A stretch of DNA of 64,000 nt, taken from assembly GCF_019355555.1 (NCBI RefSeq), contig NZ_CP072141.1, positions 411,501 to 475,500 of the forward strand, given 5' to 3'. Below the pieces are notes generated by a model, which searched no databases, had not been told where the DNA came from, and was given only the letters and a program-made list of their open reading frames with translations. Positions 51,215 to 60,769 of this stretch are shown piece after piece; position 1 is the first letter of the stretch; each line of letters starts with the position of its first letter. The translations under genes were made by a program, and so were the position numbers. This stretch comes from Rhizobium sp. L51/94. GTDB taxonomy: Bacteria; Pseudomonadota; Alphaproteobacteria; Rhizobiales; Rhizobiaceae.

Positions 51215-53278
51215 TTATGCGGCCAAGCCTTTTTGCGCCAGCATAGCATCCGGGCTCGGCAATTTGCCGCGGAACGCCCGGTAAGCATCTTCCGGGTCGA
51301 TGGAGCCGCCGACCGAATAGATGTGAGCCTTCAGCTTCTCGGCCATCTCGGGATTGAAGGCGTCGCCGGTTTCCGTGAAGGCTGCGAAGGCGTCGGCATC
51401 GAGCACCTCGGACCACATGTAGGAATAGTAGCCGGCCGAATATCCGTCCCCGGCAAAAACATGCTGGAAATGCGGGCTGGCGTGCCGCATCACCATCGAT
51501 TTCGGCATGCCGAGCGTGGCCAGAATCTCCGCCTGTTCCGCCATCGGATCCTCGACCGGCCCACGCGTATGGAATGCCATGTCGACGAGCGCCGACGATG
51601 TGAACTCGACGGTATTGAATCCGGAGTTGAAAGTCCGGGCGGCCAGAACCTTGTCGAGCAGCGCCTGCGGCATCGGCTCGCCGGTCTGGTAGTGCACGGC
51701 ATAGGTCTTCAGGATATCGGGCACCGTCAGCCAGTGCTCGTAGAGTTGTGACGGCAATTCGACGAAATCGCGCGATACGCCTGTGCCGGCAACCGACGGG
51801 TAGGTGACATCGGAGAGCATTCCGTGCAGCGCATGGCCGAACTCGTGGAACAGCGTGTAGGCATCCCCCATCGACAACAGCGCCGGCTTGCCCTCGGCCG
51901 GCTTGGCGAAATTGCAGACATTGTAGATGATCGGCCGCTCGCCCAAAGCGCCGTTCTTCAACGGCAGCTTGTGCTGAGACTGGAAGGCACTCATCCAGGC
52001 GCCGGAACGCTTCGACGGCCGGGCAAAATAGTCGCCGAGGAACATCGCGATGAGCTTGTTGGAACGGTCGCGGATTTCAAAGACGCGGACATCCGGATGA
52101 TAGGCGGGCGCATCGTGGATCTCGACGGCATGAAGGCCGAAGAGGCGGCCGGCAACGACGAAGCAGGCTGCGATGATCTTGTCGAGCTGCAGGTAGGGCT
52201 TCAGTTCGGCCTCGGAAAAATCAAACCGCTCCGTGCGGATCTTTTCCGAATAGAAGCGCCAGTCCCAGGGCATGACATCGTGGTTGCCGCCGCCTGCCTT
52301 GATCAAGGCGGCAATATCCGTCTCTTCTTCCCGCGCCCTGGCGACAGCCTTGGCCCAGACCGTGGTCAGCAGATGGTTCACCGCCTCGGGCGTCTTCGCC
52401 ATGGTGTTGTCGAGCTTCAGTTCGGCATAATTGCCATAGCCGAGCAACTTTGCCTTTTCGAAACGCAGCGCCAGCGTCTGGCGGATGATGTCGCGATTGT
52501 CCGTCTCCCCGCCGTTGCGGCCGCGCGCCACCCAGGCCTCAAACGCCTGCTCGCGCAGGTCGCGACGCTCGGAAAAGGTCAGGAACGGCTCGATAATCGA
52601 GCGCGACAGCGTCACCGCATACTTGCCCGCATCCCCACGCTCCGTGGCAGCTGCCGCCATGGCCTCGGTGACAAACCCCGGCAGGCCGGCAAGATCGGCC
52701 GCGTCGGACAGGACCAGCGCCCAGCCCTTCTCGTCGGCCAGCACGTTCTGGCCGAAACTGGCGCCGAGGCCTGCCAGCGTCTCGTTGATTGCAGCCAGCC
52801 GCTCCTGCTCCGGTTTTGCGAGCTTTGCGCCAGAGCGCACGAAGCCTTTCCAGTGGCGCTCCAGCACGCGGCTTTCCTCGAGCGTCAGGCCGAGCGTATC
52901 TCTCATTTCCCAGAGTGCATCGATCCGGGCAAACAGCGCCGCGTTCATGCCGATCTTCGAATAGTGGCGTGACATCTTGGGCGCGATCTCGCGCTCCAGG
53001 CCCTGGATCACGTCGTTGGTATGGGCACCGGCCTTGCTCCAGAACAGCGACGAGACGCGCGACAACTCGTCGCCGACGATCTCCAAGGCGACGATGGTGT
53101 TGGCAAAAGTCGGTGGCTCCGGATTGTTGGCAATCTGGTCGATCTCGCCGTTGTGCAGTTCCATGGCAGCATCAAAGGCTGGCCCAAAGTCGGCGTCATG
53201 GACGCGGTCGAAGTGCGGCAGTCCCTCATGCCCTGTCCATTCGACGAGGGCGGGATTGACGGAGAGTTGCGATGACAT
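51215..53278 (-). CDS. M3 family metallopeptidase (Dcp/oligopeptidase A-like)
   Basis: 687 residues. Zinc motif HEFGHALHGM with the third ligand about 25 residues on (DFVELPSQ). Sequence and length fit peptidyl-dipeptidase Dcp or oligopeptidase A of the thimet family, soluble enzymes that degrade short peptides. No signal peptide is visible. ATG at 53278 follows AAGGA by 8 bases. Confidence 0.95.
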   Translation of the reverse strand: MSSQLSVNPALVEWTGHEGLPHFDRVHDADFGPAFDAAMELHNGEIDQIANNPEPPTFANTIVALEIVGDELSRVSSLFWSKAGAHTNDVIQGLEREIAPKMSRHYSKIGMNAALFARIDALWEMRDTLGLTLEESRVLERHWKGFVRSGAKLAKPEQERLAAINETLAGLGASFGQNVLADEKGWALVLSDAADLAGLPGFVTEAMAAAATERGDAGKYAVTLSRSIIEPFLTFSERRDLREQAFEAWVARGRNGGETDNRDIIRQTLALRFEKAKLLGYGNYAELKLDNTMAKTPEAVNHLLTTVWAKAVARAREEETDIAALIKAGGGNHDVMPWDWRFYSEKIRTERFDFSEAELKPYLQLDKIIAACFVVAGRLFGLHAVEIHDAPAYHPDVRVFEIRDRSNKLIAMFLGDYFARPSKRSGAWMSAFQSQHKLPLKNGALGERPIIYNVCNFAKPAEGKPALLSMGDAYTLFHEFGHALHGMLSDVTYPSVAGTGVSRDFVELPSQLYEHWLTVPDILKTYAVHYQTGEPMPQALLDKVLAARTFNSGFNTVEFTSSALVDMAFHTRGPVEDPMAEQAEILATLGMPKSMVMRHASPHFQHVFAGDGYSAGYYSYMWSEVLDADAFAAFTETGDAFNPEMAEKLKAHIYSVGGSIDPEDAYRAFRGKLPSPDAMLAQKGLAA

Positions 53279-53394
53279 GGGACATCCTTTCGGCATCAGA
53301 TTGGTCACGGGCATATAAGAACCCCGGACCGGCAATGGTATGGTGATCGCAGCCTCTCAGCAAAACGGTGCGGCGGCGACATGTTGGAGAGGCA

Positions 53395-54036
53395 TCAGGC
53401 CCTGCGCCACCCGAGCAGCCCCGGCGCGGAATGCAAGAGCGCCTGCGCAGCAAAACCCATGAACAAAACCCCGGAGCAGCGCACGATGACGCGTTCGTGG
53501 GACCGATAGAGCCGCCGCACGGCGCCGGCACCGATGATACCGATCAGAATGATATCGGCGGCCACGAACCCGGCAAAGGCAACGCCCAGCAGCAACGGAA
53601 GCTCGCTGAACTGCAAGGCACTGGCCGAACCGGCGACAAGCGCCGTGAAGGTCGCGAGCGCCACCGGATATCCCTTTGGATTGGTGGCGCCGAAGATAAG
53701 GCCGCGTCGGAAGGGGCGCTCGACTGCGATCATCGCCGCACCGTCGACCCGGGGCTTGGCGGTCACCGCGTGCCAGCCGATCCAGGCGAGATAGAGGCCA
53801 CAGAACAAGCCAAGCAGATCGAATACGAGGCTGCCGATGGTCCGCGCACCGATGATTGCGGTCAGGGCCAGGGCAGACCACATGAGGTCGCCGAACAGAT
53901 GGCCGCACATGAAAAGCGCCCCCGCCCTTCGCCCCTGGCCTGCACCTATTCCCAGCAGCGCCAGAAAAGCCGGACCGGGAATGAGCACGTAAAACAGTGC
54001 GGCAAGGAAAGTGCCGGCAATCAGGGAGGAGGTCAT
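53395..54036 (-). CDS. LysE-family exporter
   Basis: 213 residues with about six hydrophobic spans, the PGPAFLALLGIGAGQGRRAG N-terminal motif and GATNPKGYPVALATF block of LysE/RhtB proteins. The substrate is unknown. GGGAGGA precedes the ATG. It is divergent from a marR gene at 150 bases, so regulation by that MarR protein is possible. Confidence 0.87.
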   Translation of the reverse strand: MTSSLIAGTFLAALFYVLIPGPAFLALLGIGAGQGRRAGALFMCGHLFGDLMWSALALTAIIGARTIGSLVFDLLGLFCGLYLAWIGWHAVTAKPRVDGAAMIAVERPFRRGLIFGATNPKGYPVALATFTALVAGSASALQFSELPLLLGVAFAGFVAADIILIGIIGAGAVRRLYRSHERVIVRCSGVLFMGFAAQALLHSAPGLLGWRRA

Positions 54037-54186
54037 GGCACGGTTTCCGCTTGATTTGCGGCCAGCTTAACGCCGGCACTGCGGGCGTCAAGGCGCCCTT
54101 GTCGCCGGCAAAGATTCAATTGTGTTCACGCTATAGAGTGATTAAGGAAAACCAGAGAGAACCGCGATAAAGAGCCGAGAAACGCA

Positions 54187-54666
54187 ATGAGCATCACAAT
54201 AGATACGGATACGCTCGCATTTCTCGTCGCCGATTGTGCACGGCTGATGCGAATGGCTTTCGAGAAACGCATCTCGTCGGCCGGCCTCGGCATCACCGCC
54301 GGCGAGGCAAGAACCCTCGTTCAGATCGCTGCGGTCAACGGCAGCCGACAACTCGACATCGCTATACGCATGGGGCTTGAGCCGATGACGGTGAGCGCTT
54401 TCCTCGACCGTCTGCAGGCCCGCGGCCTGATCGAACGCCAGCCCGACCCCCTGGACCGCCGTGCAAAGCGGATACTCCTGTCGGATGCTGCGGAAGACAT
54501 GATCCGCGCCATCAGCATCGAAATCGCGGCCGTCCAGCAGGAAGCAACGATGGGGCTGGACGAGCAGGCTTTGTGCGACGTGAGCAAGGCTCTCAAAAGC
54601 TTCCGGCTCAACCTGCAGAAAGTCGAACAACCCGCAATCGAAAACGCTCCGATCACAGATAGCTGA
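54187..54666 (+). CDS. MarR-family transcriptional regulator
   Basis: 159 residues with a winged helix-turn-helix: GITAGEARTLVQIA, LDIAIRMGLEPMTVSAFLDRLQARGLIERQPDPLDRRAKRI. The last part is the MarR recognition helix and wing with the conserved DRRAK. MarR proteins usually repress neighbouring genes and respond to phenolic or redox ligands. The divergent LysE gene is a candidate target. I saw no clear operator palindrome in the shared region. Confidence 0.93.
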   Translation: MSITIDTDTLAFLVADCARLMRMAFEKRISSAGLGITAGEARTLVQIAAVNGSRQLDIAIRMGLEPMTVSAFLDRLQARGLIERQPDPLDRRAKRILLSDAAEDMIRAISIEIAAVQQEATMGLDEQALCDVSKALKSFRLNLQKVEQPAIENAPITDS

Positions 54667-54674
54667 ATTTACCC

Positions 54675-54710
54675 GAAAAAGGCCCGCCACCATGAGCGGT
54701 GACAGGCCTT
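54675..54710 (-). terminator. Rho-independent terminator of argG
   Basis: Minus strand: a 13-bp stem (AAGGCCTGTCACC with GGTGGCGGGCCTT, two G-U pairs) and 6-base loop, followed by TTT. It lies 21 bases beyond the argG stop and just past the convergent marR stop. Confidence 0.88.
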
Positions 54711-54731
54711 GATCAGGCTGAGCTCGATGGC

Positions 54732-55955
54732 TCAGTTCGACAGGTTGCGCTTGCCGAGCGTGCGCAGGCGCAGGGCGTTGAGCTTGATGAAGCCGGCTGC
54801 ATCCTTCTGGTCGTAGGCGCCCTGGTCGTCCTCGAAGGTGACCAGCTTGTCGGAATACAGCGACTTCGGGCTCTCGCGGCCGATGACCATGACATTACCC
54901 TTGTAGAGCTTCAGCGTCACTTCGCCCTCCACATGCTCCTGGCTCTTATCGATCGCCGCCTGCAGCATTTCGCGCTCCGGCGAATACCAGAAGCCGAAAT
55001 AGATGAGCTCCGCATAGCGCGGCATCAGTTCATCCTTCAGATGCGCAGCCCCGCGATCGAGCGTGATCGATTCCATCGTCCGGTGGGCGGTCAGCAGGAT
55101 CGTGCCGCCCGGCGTCTCGTAGACGCCGCGCGACTTCATGCCAACGAAACGGTTCTCGACGAGATCGAGACGGCCGATACCGTTGTCCCGGCCGTAGTCG
55201 TTGAGGGTGGCGAGCAAGGTCGCCGGGCTCATCCTGATGCCGTTGACGGACACCGCATCGCCACGCTCGAAGCCGACCTTGATAATGGTCGCCTTGTCGG
55301 GTGCGGATTCCGGAGAAATGGTGCGCATATGCACATATTCCGGCGCTTCCTGCGACGGGTCTTCCAGAACCTTGCCCTCGGAGGACGAGTGCAGCAGGTT
55401 GGCGTCGACCGAGAACGGCGCTTCGCCCTTCTTGTCCTTGGCAACCGGGATCTGGTGCGCTTCAGCAAAGGCCAGCAGGTCTGTCCGCGACTTGAAGTCC
55501 CAGTCGCGCCAGGGGGCGATGATCTTGATATCGGGGTTCAGCGCGTAGGCAGCGAGTTCGAAACGAACCTGGTCGTTGCCCTTGCCGGTCGCGCCGTGGG
55601 CAATCGCATCGGCGCCGGTTTTGCGGGCGATCTCGATCAGGTGCTTGGAGATCAGCGGCCGGGCAATCGACGTGCCGAGCAGGTAGACGCCTTCATAGAC
55701 GGCATTGGCGCGGAACATCGGGAAGACGAAATCGCGGACGAACTCTTCGCGGACGTCCTCGATGTAGATTTCCTTGATGCCCATCATCTCGGCCTTCTTG
55801 CGGGCCGGCTCCAGCTCTTCGCCCTGGCCGAGATCGGCAGTGAAGGTGACGACTTCGGCGCCGAGTTCCGTCTGCAGCCATTTCAGGATGATTGAGGTGT
55901 CGAGACCGCCGGAATAAGCGAGAACGACTTTTTTCACGTCTTTGTGCGATACCAT
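54732..55955 (-). CDS. argG: Argininosuccinate synthase
   Basis: 407 residues. PP-loop [15 protein letters not shown] at the N terminus, [13 protein letters not shown] and the tetramerisation C terminus. It joins citrulline and aspartate with ATP in arginine synthesis. ATG at 55955 matches the family; 36 in-frame upstream codons do not. Confidence 0.97.
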   Translation of the reverse strand: MVSHKDVKKVVLAYSGGLDTSIILKWLQTELGAEVVTFTADLGQGEELEPARKKAEMMGIKEIYIEDVREEFVRDFVFPMFRANAVYEGVYLLGTSIARPLISKHLIEIARKTGADAIAHGATGKGNDQVRFELAAYALNPDIKIIAPWRDWDFKSRTDLLAFAEAHQIPVAKDKKGEAPFSVDANLLHSSSEGKVLEDPSQEAPEYVHMRTISPESAPDKATIIKVGFERGDAVSVNGIRMSPATLLATLNDYGRDNGIGRLDLVENRFVGMKSRGVYETPGGTILLTAHRTMESITLDRGAAHLKDELMPRYAELIYFGFWYSPEREMLQAAIDKSQEHVEGEVTLKLYKGNVMVIGRESPKSLYSDKLVTFEDDQGAYDQKDAAGFIKLNALRLRTLGKRNLSN

Positions 55956-56063
55956 GATGATGAGGTCCGTTTTTATGCGCGCGGCGCCGGACGCCGCAAA
56001 TCTTGATGTCGCGGCACTTTTATCGAGATTAGCGCCATGCGCAAGACAAACTGAAGCCGGCAT

Positions 56064-56357
56064 TCAGCGCAGATGCGCAGTAATATTCATACGTTGATGC
56101 AGGATACGAATGATTGTGACCGCGCGCGCATCGGCTTTCTAAACGATGAAATGTGCACCGCTGCGAATAAGAAAGTAGCCATGCTTTATCCGAGCGGCCA
56201 GCAGTCCGAATTTTGCCCCCGTTGAAACGGCCTCGCAACAGGCGCGAATTTCAAGGACATAATCCTCCGCCTGCTGAAATCCCCAGTTTGCCTCGGTATA
56301 GTCATATATTTCATCGAGGTCGCCCGCCGCTTTAGGCGAGTAGACCAAACGCTTCAT
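56064..56357 (-). pseudogene. parE: ParE/RelE-type toxin gene with in-frame TAG
   Basis: From the ATG the frame encodes 72 residues of a ParE-like toxin (YSPKAAGDLDEIYDYTEANW) and stops at TAG (56141-56139) right after HFIV. Without any frameshift the frame goes on for 24 codons to a TGA, and those codons encode KADARAVTIIRILHQRMN, the canonical ParE C-terminal strand. Total length 97 codons, the usual family size. In relatives a Tyr or Phe follows HFIV/HFIF; TAT/TAC to TAG is one change. The ATG overlaps the parD stop (ATGA). The toxin is probably dead or truncated. Confidence 0.85.
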
Positions 56358-56599
56358 CGTTGAAGCCGGTTGGCACGTTTTCTTTCGATGAAAGCATCGA
56401 AATCAAACGGCTGCGGCTCCCCGGATTCTTCACCTTCAGCGATTGCCGCGCGAATTGCCTCCAACTCGGCTCGCTGTCGAAGAAGTTGCAGGGATGCCTC
56501 GACGACCTCTTCGGCCGAGCCGTAAAATCCGCCGTTCACCTGCTCATCGATAAATTCATCCATCTGCGGATCGAGCGTCACGGATATGACCTTCGTCAC
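56354..56599 (-). CDS. parD: ParD-family antitoxin
   Basis: 81 residues. The N-terminal ribbon-helix-helix (VISVTLDPQMDEFIDEQVNGG, FYGSAEEVVEASLQLL) binds DNA and the C-terminal part (EPQPFDFDAFIERKRAN) is the toxin-binding tail. GTG at 56599 follows AGGAG by 6 bases. It is followed by the overlapping, broken parE. It probably still represses its own promoter. Confidence 0.92.
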   Translation of the reverse strand: MTKVISVTLDPQMDEFIDEQVNGGFYGSAEEVVEASLQLLRQRAELEAIRAAIAEGEESGEPQPFDFDAFIERKRANRLQR

Positions 56600-56682
56600 A
56601 GTCCCCTCCTGCCATTTGACTTGGTCGTTCAATCTACCATATCTGCTAGCGCCAAAACAATGTCTCAACCGGGAGCGACGAC

Positions 56683-57543
56683 ATGACGAACGCACAAGCC
56701 GTATTCGCAAAATCCAACGTCGCCGTCATAACCGGTGGCGCTTCCGGCATCGGCTTTTCCGCTGCCAAAAACTTTGCTGCGCGCGGCATGAGCGTCGTCT
56801 TGGTAGACCTCGGTGGCGACCGGTTGGCAAAGGCAAAGAAAGAGATCATCGCCCTTTCCAATGGTAGCGACGAACATGTCATGGCCATCGAGACCGATGT
56901 CAGTGACAAGGAATCGCTGGACGCCCTGGAGCGCACCGTCATCCAGCGCTTCGGCCGCGTCCATGTACTGATGAACAATGCCGGCATCGGCCCGGAGACA
57001 TCGATCTTCAGCCCGCAGGCCGCCTGGGACAACATTCTCGGCGTCAACATGATGGGCGTGATCAACGGCACCAGGACATTCGGGCCGCACATGATCGGCC
57101 ACGGCGAGCCGGGCATGATCATCAACACCGGCTCCAAGCAGGGCATTACCACGCCGCCGGGAAACCCTGCCTACAACGTCTCCAAGGCCGGCGTGAAGGC
57201 TTTCACCGAGGCGCTGCAGCATGAACTTCGCAACACGGAAGGTTGCCGTATCACCGCCCACCTGCTGATACCGGGCTTTGTCTACACACCTCTTACAAAG
57301 GGCGACCGCACGGAGAAGCCCGCCGCCGCCTGGACACCGGACGAGACCGTCGATTTCATGATGAAAAGTCTTGAGCGCGACGATTTCTACATCCTCTGCC
57401 CCGACAACGATGTGCCCCGTTCACTGGATGAAAAGCGAATTCTCTGGGCCGCTGGCGATATCGTCGAAAACAGGCCTCCGCTGTCGCGCTGGCACGGGGG
57501 GTACGATGACGCATTCAAGGCCTTTGTCGCCGGCAAGGGCTGA
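56683..57543 (+). CDS. Short-chain dehydrogenase/reductase (SDR)
   Basis: 286 residues: ITGGASGIGFSAAKNFA, NNAG, catalytic YNVSKAG, and a longer C-terminal tail than FabG-type SDRs (FYILCPDNDVPRSLDEKRI, WAAGDIVENRPPLSRW). NAD(P)-dependent oxidoreductase of unknown substrate. GGGAG precedes the ATG. It is divergent from parD at 83 bases and followed by a LysE gene. Confidence 0.9.
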   Translation: MTNAQAVFAKSNVAVITGGASGIGFSAAKNFAARGMSVVLVDLGGDRLAKAKKEIIALSNGSDEHVMAIETDVSDKESLDALERTVIQRFGRVHVLMNNAGIGPETSIFSPQAAWDNILGVNMMGVINGTRTFGPHMIGHGEPGMIINTGSKQGITTPPGNPAYNVSKAGVKAFTEALQHELRNTEGCRITAHLLIPGFVYTPLTKGDRTEKPAAAWTPDETVDFMMKSLERDDFYILCPDNDVPRSLDEKRILWAAGDIVENRPPLSRWHGGYDDAFKAFVAGKG

Positions 57544-57603
57544 TTGGCAACAGCCGCTAAACAAGGTAGGCATCCTGGAAACCTTTGATCCGAGGAGCCT
57601 GCC

Positions 57604-58245
57604 ATGGACTTCCTGCCGAGCTTTGCGACGGCGCTCGCTTTTGTCGCCGCAAGCCTTCTTCTGGCCGCAACGCCAGGCCCGGACATGACGCTTTCGATCA
57701 GCCGCGCCCTGTCGCAGGGCAAGACGCCTGCGCTGTTTGTCGTACTTGGGACCAGCCTCGGAATCGTCGTCCACACGATGCTGGTGGCGTTTGGGATATC
57801 GGCCCTGATCACGGCCTCTCCGGTTGCCTTCACAATCCTGAAGACCGGCGGCGCGGCCTATCTCCTGTGGCTCGCTGTTCAGGCCATCCGCTTCGGCTCG
57901 AAACTCAGCGTCAATGCCGTGGAAGAGCCGAAAGTGTCACCGCTGTCGAACATGGCGAGCGGGTTTTGGGTCAACCTCCTGAACCCGAAGGTCATCATCT
58001 TCTTCATGACCTTCCTGCCGCAGTTCGTCACTGCCGGCGATCCGGCCGTCACCCAGAAGCTGCTCTTCTTCGGTTTTCTGTTCATTTCGGTCGGCATGCC
58101 GGTGAACGCCCTGGTCGTGCTCGCGTCAGACAGGCTGGCCTCGTGGCTGCAGAACAACAGGAAAGTCTTGCGCGGCATGGACTACACCTTCGCCGGCGTC
58201 TTCTCGATCTTCGCGGCGAAGATCCTGCTTACCCACGCGCGCTAA
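57604..58245 (+). CDS. LysE/RhtB-family exporter
   Basis: 213 residues with six hydrophobic spans and the ATPGPDMTLSISRALSQGK and NLLNPKVIIFFMTFLPQF family blocks. Probable amino-acid or metabolite exporter. GAGGAG precedes the ATG. It lies 60 bases after the SDR gene on the same strand, a pairing also seen beside lpdA. Confidence 0.88.
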   Translation: MDFLPSFATALAFVAASLLLAATPGPDMTLSISRALSQGKTPALFVVLGTSLGIVVHTMLVAFGISALITASPVAFTILKTGGAAYLLWLAVQAIRFGSKLSVNAVEEPKVSPLSNMASGFWVNLLNPKVIIFFMTFLPQFVTAGDPAVTQKLLFFGFLFISVGMPVNALVVLASDRLASWLQNNRKVLRGMDYTFAGVFSIFAAKILLTHAR

Positions 58246-58391
58246 GTACGTCGCGTGGTCGGCCATCCCTGCGGGTGATATAGATCAACGCACCCGAGCG
58301 CGCCGACCGCAAAGATCGCAATTGCAATCCCGTCGAAATGGGTCGCCGTCAGTTTCGTCTGCTCGTTGCGAACGACTTCGCCCGTTGACCG

Positions 58392-59627
58392 TCAGTCCTC
58401 GCCGTGGTTGGCGATCATCATCGCTTCAAAGGCGAGGCGGTCGGTCTTGCGCATGCGCTCCGAATCCGATTTCAGCTGGCCGCAGGCGGCGAGAATATCG
58501 CGTCCGCGTGGCGTACGGATCGGCGAGGCATAGCCGGCCGCATTGATGAAATCGGCAAATTTCTCGATCTGCTCCCAGTCCGAACACTGGTAATTACTGC
58601 CAGGCCAGGGATTGAACGGGATAAGGTTGATCTTTGCCGGCACGCCCTTAAGCAGCTGAATGAGCCCCTTGGCATCTTCCAGGCTGTCGTTGACGTCCTT
58701 CAGCATCACATATTCGAACGTGATGCGGCGGGCGTTCGACAGGCCGGGATATTTGCGGCAGGCGTCGATCAGGTCCTTCAGCGGATACTTCTTGTTGATC
58801 GGCACCAGGATGTCGCGCAGATCGTCGCGCACAGCGTGCAGCGATATCGCCAGCATGACGCCGATTTCGTCACCGGTGCGGAAGATCTCCGGCACCACGC
58901 CCGAGGTCGAAAGCGTGATGCGACGACGCGACAGCGACAGGCCGTCACCGTCGGAGGCGATCAGCAGGGCGGTCTTCACGGCCTCGAAATTATAGAGCGG
59001 CTCGCCCATGCCCATCATCACCATGTTCGAGACCTTGCGGCCTTCGGCAGGCATGGCGGTACCCACAGGCGTATCGCGATCGGGGAAGTCGCCGAGCCGG
59101 TCGCGTGCCAGCAGCAGCTGCGAGAGGATTTCCTCGGCCGTCAGGTTGCGGACCAGCCGCTGGGTGCCGGTGTGGCAGAAGGAACAGGTGAGGGTGCAGC
59201 CGACCTGGCTGGAGACGCACAGCGTCCCGCGGCCTTCCTCCGGGATATAGACGGTTTCGATCTCGACCGGTCGTCCTGCACCGCGTGCCGGAAAACGCAT
59301 CAGCCATTTGCGGGTGCCGTCGTTGGAGACCTGCTCCTCGACGATCTCCGGGCGGGCGATGGTAAAATGCTGCTTCAGCATTTCGCGCATGTCCTTGGCA
59401 ACGTTGACCATGGCGTCGAAATCAGACACCCCGCGCACATACAGCCAGTTCCACAACTGGCTGACGCGCATCTTGATCTGCTTTTCGGGAACGCCCTTGT
59501 CGCGCAGTGCCTGCCCCATCTCCTCGCGCGTCAGGCCGATCAAAGACGGCTTCGGCAGAGCTTCGCCACCGCGCACGACGGGCGCCGAAGCGGGCTTGGC
59601 AATGGTCATGGCATCTATCACGGACAT
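58392..59627 (-). CDS. rlmN: 23S rRNA/tRNA adenine-C2 methyltransferase RlmN
   Basis: 411 residues of radical-SAM RlmN: cluster cysteines C144-x3-C148-x2-C151 in [25 protein letters not shown], and a C-terminal AACGQL with the methyl-carrying Cys. It methylates A2503 of 23S rRNA and A37 of some tRNAs. ATG at 59627 fits the family; the upstream open frame does not. Confidence 0.96.
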   Translation of the reverse strand: MSVIDAMTIAKPASAPVVRGGEALPKPSLIGLTREEMGQALRDKGVPEKQIKMRVSQLWNWLYVRGVSDFDAMVNVAKDMREMLKQHFTIARPEIVEEQVSNDGTRKWLMRFPARGAGRPVEIETVYIPEEGRGTLCVSSQVGCTLTCSFCHTGTQRLVRNLTAEEILSQLLLARDRLGDFPDRDTPVGTAMPAEGRKVSNMVMMGMGEPLYNFEAVKTALLIASDGDGLSLSRRRITLSTSGVVPEIFRTGDEIGVMLAISLHAVRDDLRDILVPINKKYPLKDLIDACRKYPGLSNARRITFEYVMLKDVNDSLEDAKGLIQLLKGVPAKINLIPFNPWPGSNYQCSDWEQIEKFADFINAAGYASPIRTPRGRDILAACGQLKSDSERMRKTDRLAFEAMMIANHGED

Positions 59628-59837
59628 GGGATCATCCAAAAGGTTGATGCCTGCCGTGCTTCGAGGAAGCTGCAGGCGCGATCTAGGGTATTGAAATTGA
59701 ATTCGGTGACGGAAGGGGCGACAGCATCGCAGGCACATCCGCAGTTCGCGGCGGCAATAGCACTAATTTCGTCGCCCGTCATCCCCCTGAAAATGCCAGA
59801 GGCCGGCGCAAGGCCAGCCTCCATGATCTTGCACCCG

Positions 59838-59859
59838 CGCTTTTCACACACGAAAAGCG
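59838..59859. repeat. Hairpin after the IalB-family gene
   Basis: CGCTTTTC-ACACAC-GAAAAGCG, 8-bp perfect arms, 14 bases beyond the stop at 59874. No T tract follows on the minus strand. Possibly a processing or weak termination signal. Confidence 0.45.
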
Positions 59860-59873
59860 AAACCCGGCTCAGC

Positions 59874-60431
59874 CTACTTGCAGCTCTCGATCTGCTTCAG
59901 CGAGGCGGAAATGCCAGCCAGCGAGTAGGTGTAGGATGTCCCCGTACCCTTCTTCGACGTCGCGGTGACGGTCAGGGAGTGGCCGGTCTTCATGGCCGAG
60001 ACCAAAGCCGGCTCCTGTGCGGCGTTCTCGACCCATGCAGCCTTGTCCTTGGTAAACATCACGAACGTCTTGTTGTCGATGGTGACGTTGACCTTGGAGT
60101 TTTCCTTCAGCACATAGCCCATCATCGCCTGGGGCTCGTAGGAGATGTTCTGGCCGGGGCGCTGGGTGACGATGAAGAAGTTGTCGCCGTGGTCGATGCC
60201 CGTTGCCGGCAGCTTTGCCGTCGGCACCGACAGGACGTAGCACACCTTGCCGGTTCCCGACTGGTAGGAATAGGCACCCCAGGCATCGAACTGCTTGATG
60301 CGGGTCGGCGCTGCAGATTGCGTCTGGGCGGCAGCCGCAGGCGCGGCCTTTGGCTTGGTTTTCTGAGCGGATGCGATGCCGGCGGTGGCCAGAACGAGCG
60401 TGAGGGCGATTGCGGAGCTTTTTACAAACAT
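59874..60431 (-). CDS. Invasion-associated locus B (IalB) family protein
   Basis: 185 residues. Signal peptide (SSAIALTLVLATAGIASA|Q), a short Ala/Pro linker, then the IalB domain with FDAWGAYSYQSGTGKVCYVLS and two widely spaced cysteines (C near 64 and the penultimate C). Members are periplasmic; Bartonella IalB promotes erythrocyte invasion, but the family is common in free-living rhizobia, where its role is unknown. AGGA precedes the ATG. Confidence 0.88.
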   Translation of the reverse strand: MFVKSSAIALTLVLATAGIASAQKTKPKAAPAAAAQTQSAAPTRIKQFDAWGAYSYQSGTGKVCYVLSVPTAKLPATGIDHGDNFFIVTQRPGQNISYEPQAMMGYVLKENSKVNVTIDNKTFVMFTKDKAAWVENAAQEPALVSAMKTGHSLTVTATSKKGTGTSYTYSLAGISASLKQIESCK

Positions 60432-60461
60432 GATTTCCTGCCGGTTTCTTGCGATCCAGAG

Positions 60462-60482
60462 CCCGACGTGAATTTCGTCGGG
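60462..60482. promoter_or_regulatory. Inverted repeat upstream of the IalB-family gene
   Basis: CCCGACG and CGTCGGG, 7-bp perfect arms around TGAATTT, 30-51 bases before the minus-strand ATG. Could be an operator or 5' leader hairpin. Confidence 0.4.
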
Positions 60483-60769
60483 AGATGCGTATTCACGAGG
60501 CGCCTTATTTTGGCGTAATTTCGGTTACCAAACCGTCAATGGGATGGTCGATTGCCTCTTAACTGTGCCGATTCAGTCAAGCGATGATCGATGGATTGTC
60601 GAAACTTCTGAAGATAGATGGACCTGATTGGCGAGATCGCCAGCCTTTATAGCGATTTAAGACAGAAAGATTCAGGCAAGAGTTTGACGTTTATAAAATC
60701 CGCTGTACCTCATAAACCATTCGGACGACGGTTGCGAGTTGCAAGAGCTGGGGGGCAGGTGGAGGGGAA
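60483..60769. other. Divergent intergenic region before the ECF sigma gene
   Basis: About 290 bases with no gene. I looked for an ECF11-type autoregulatory promoter but found no convincing one. GGAGG at 60761-60765 is the ribosome binding site of the sigma factor. Confidence 0.45.

Noticed and set aside
58275..58288. FNR/FixK-like box GTGAT-ATAG-ATCAA
   Set aside because: It has one mismatch and lies between two convergent genes, where no promoter is expected.
59618..59851. 77-codon minus-strand frame between rlmN and the IalB-family gene
   Set aside because: It overlaps the rlmN start, lacks a clear ribosome binding site and has no recognisable similarity.
58404..60518. A 704-codon plus-strand frame opposite rlmN and the IalB-family gene
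   Set aside because: Antisense shadow of two recognised genes with their own start signals.
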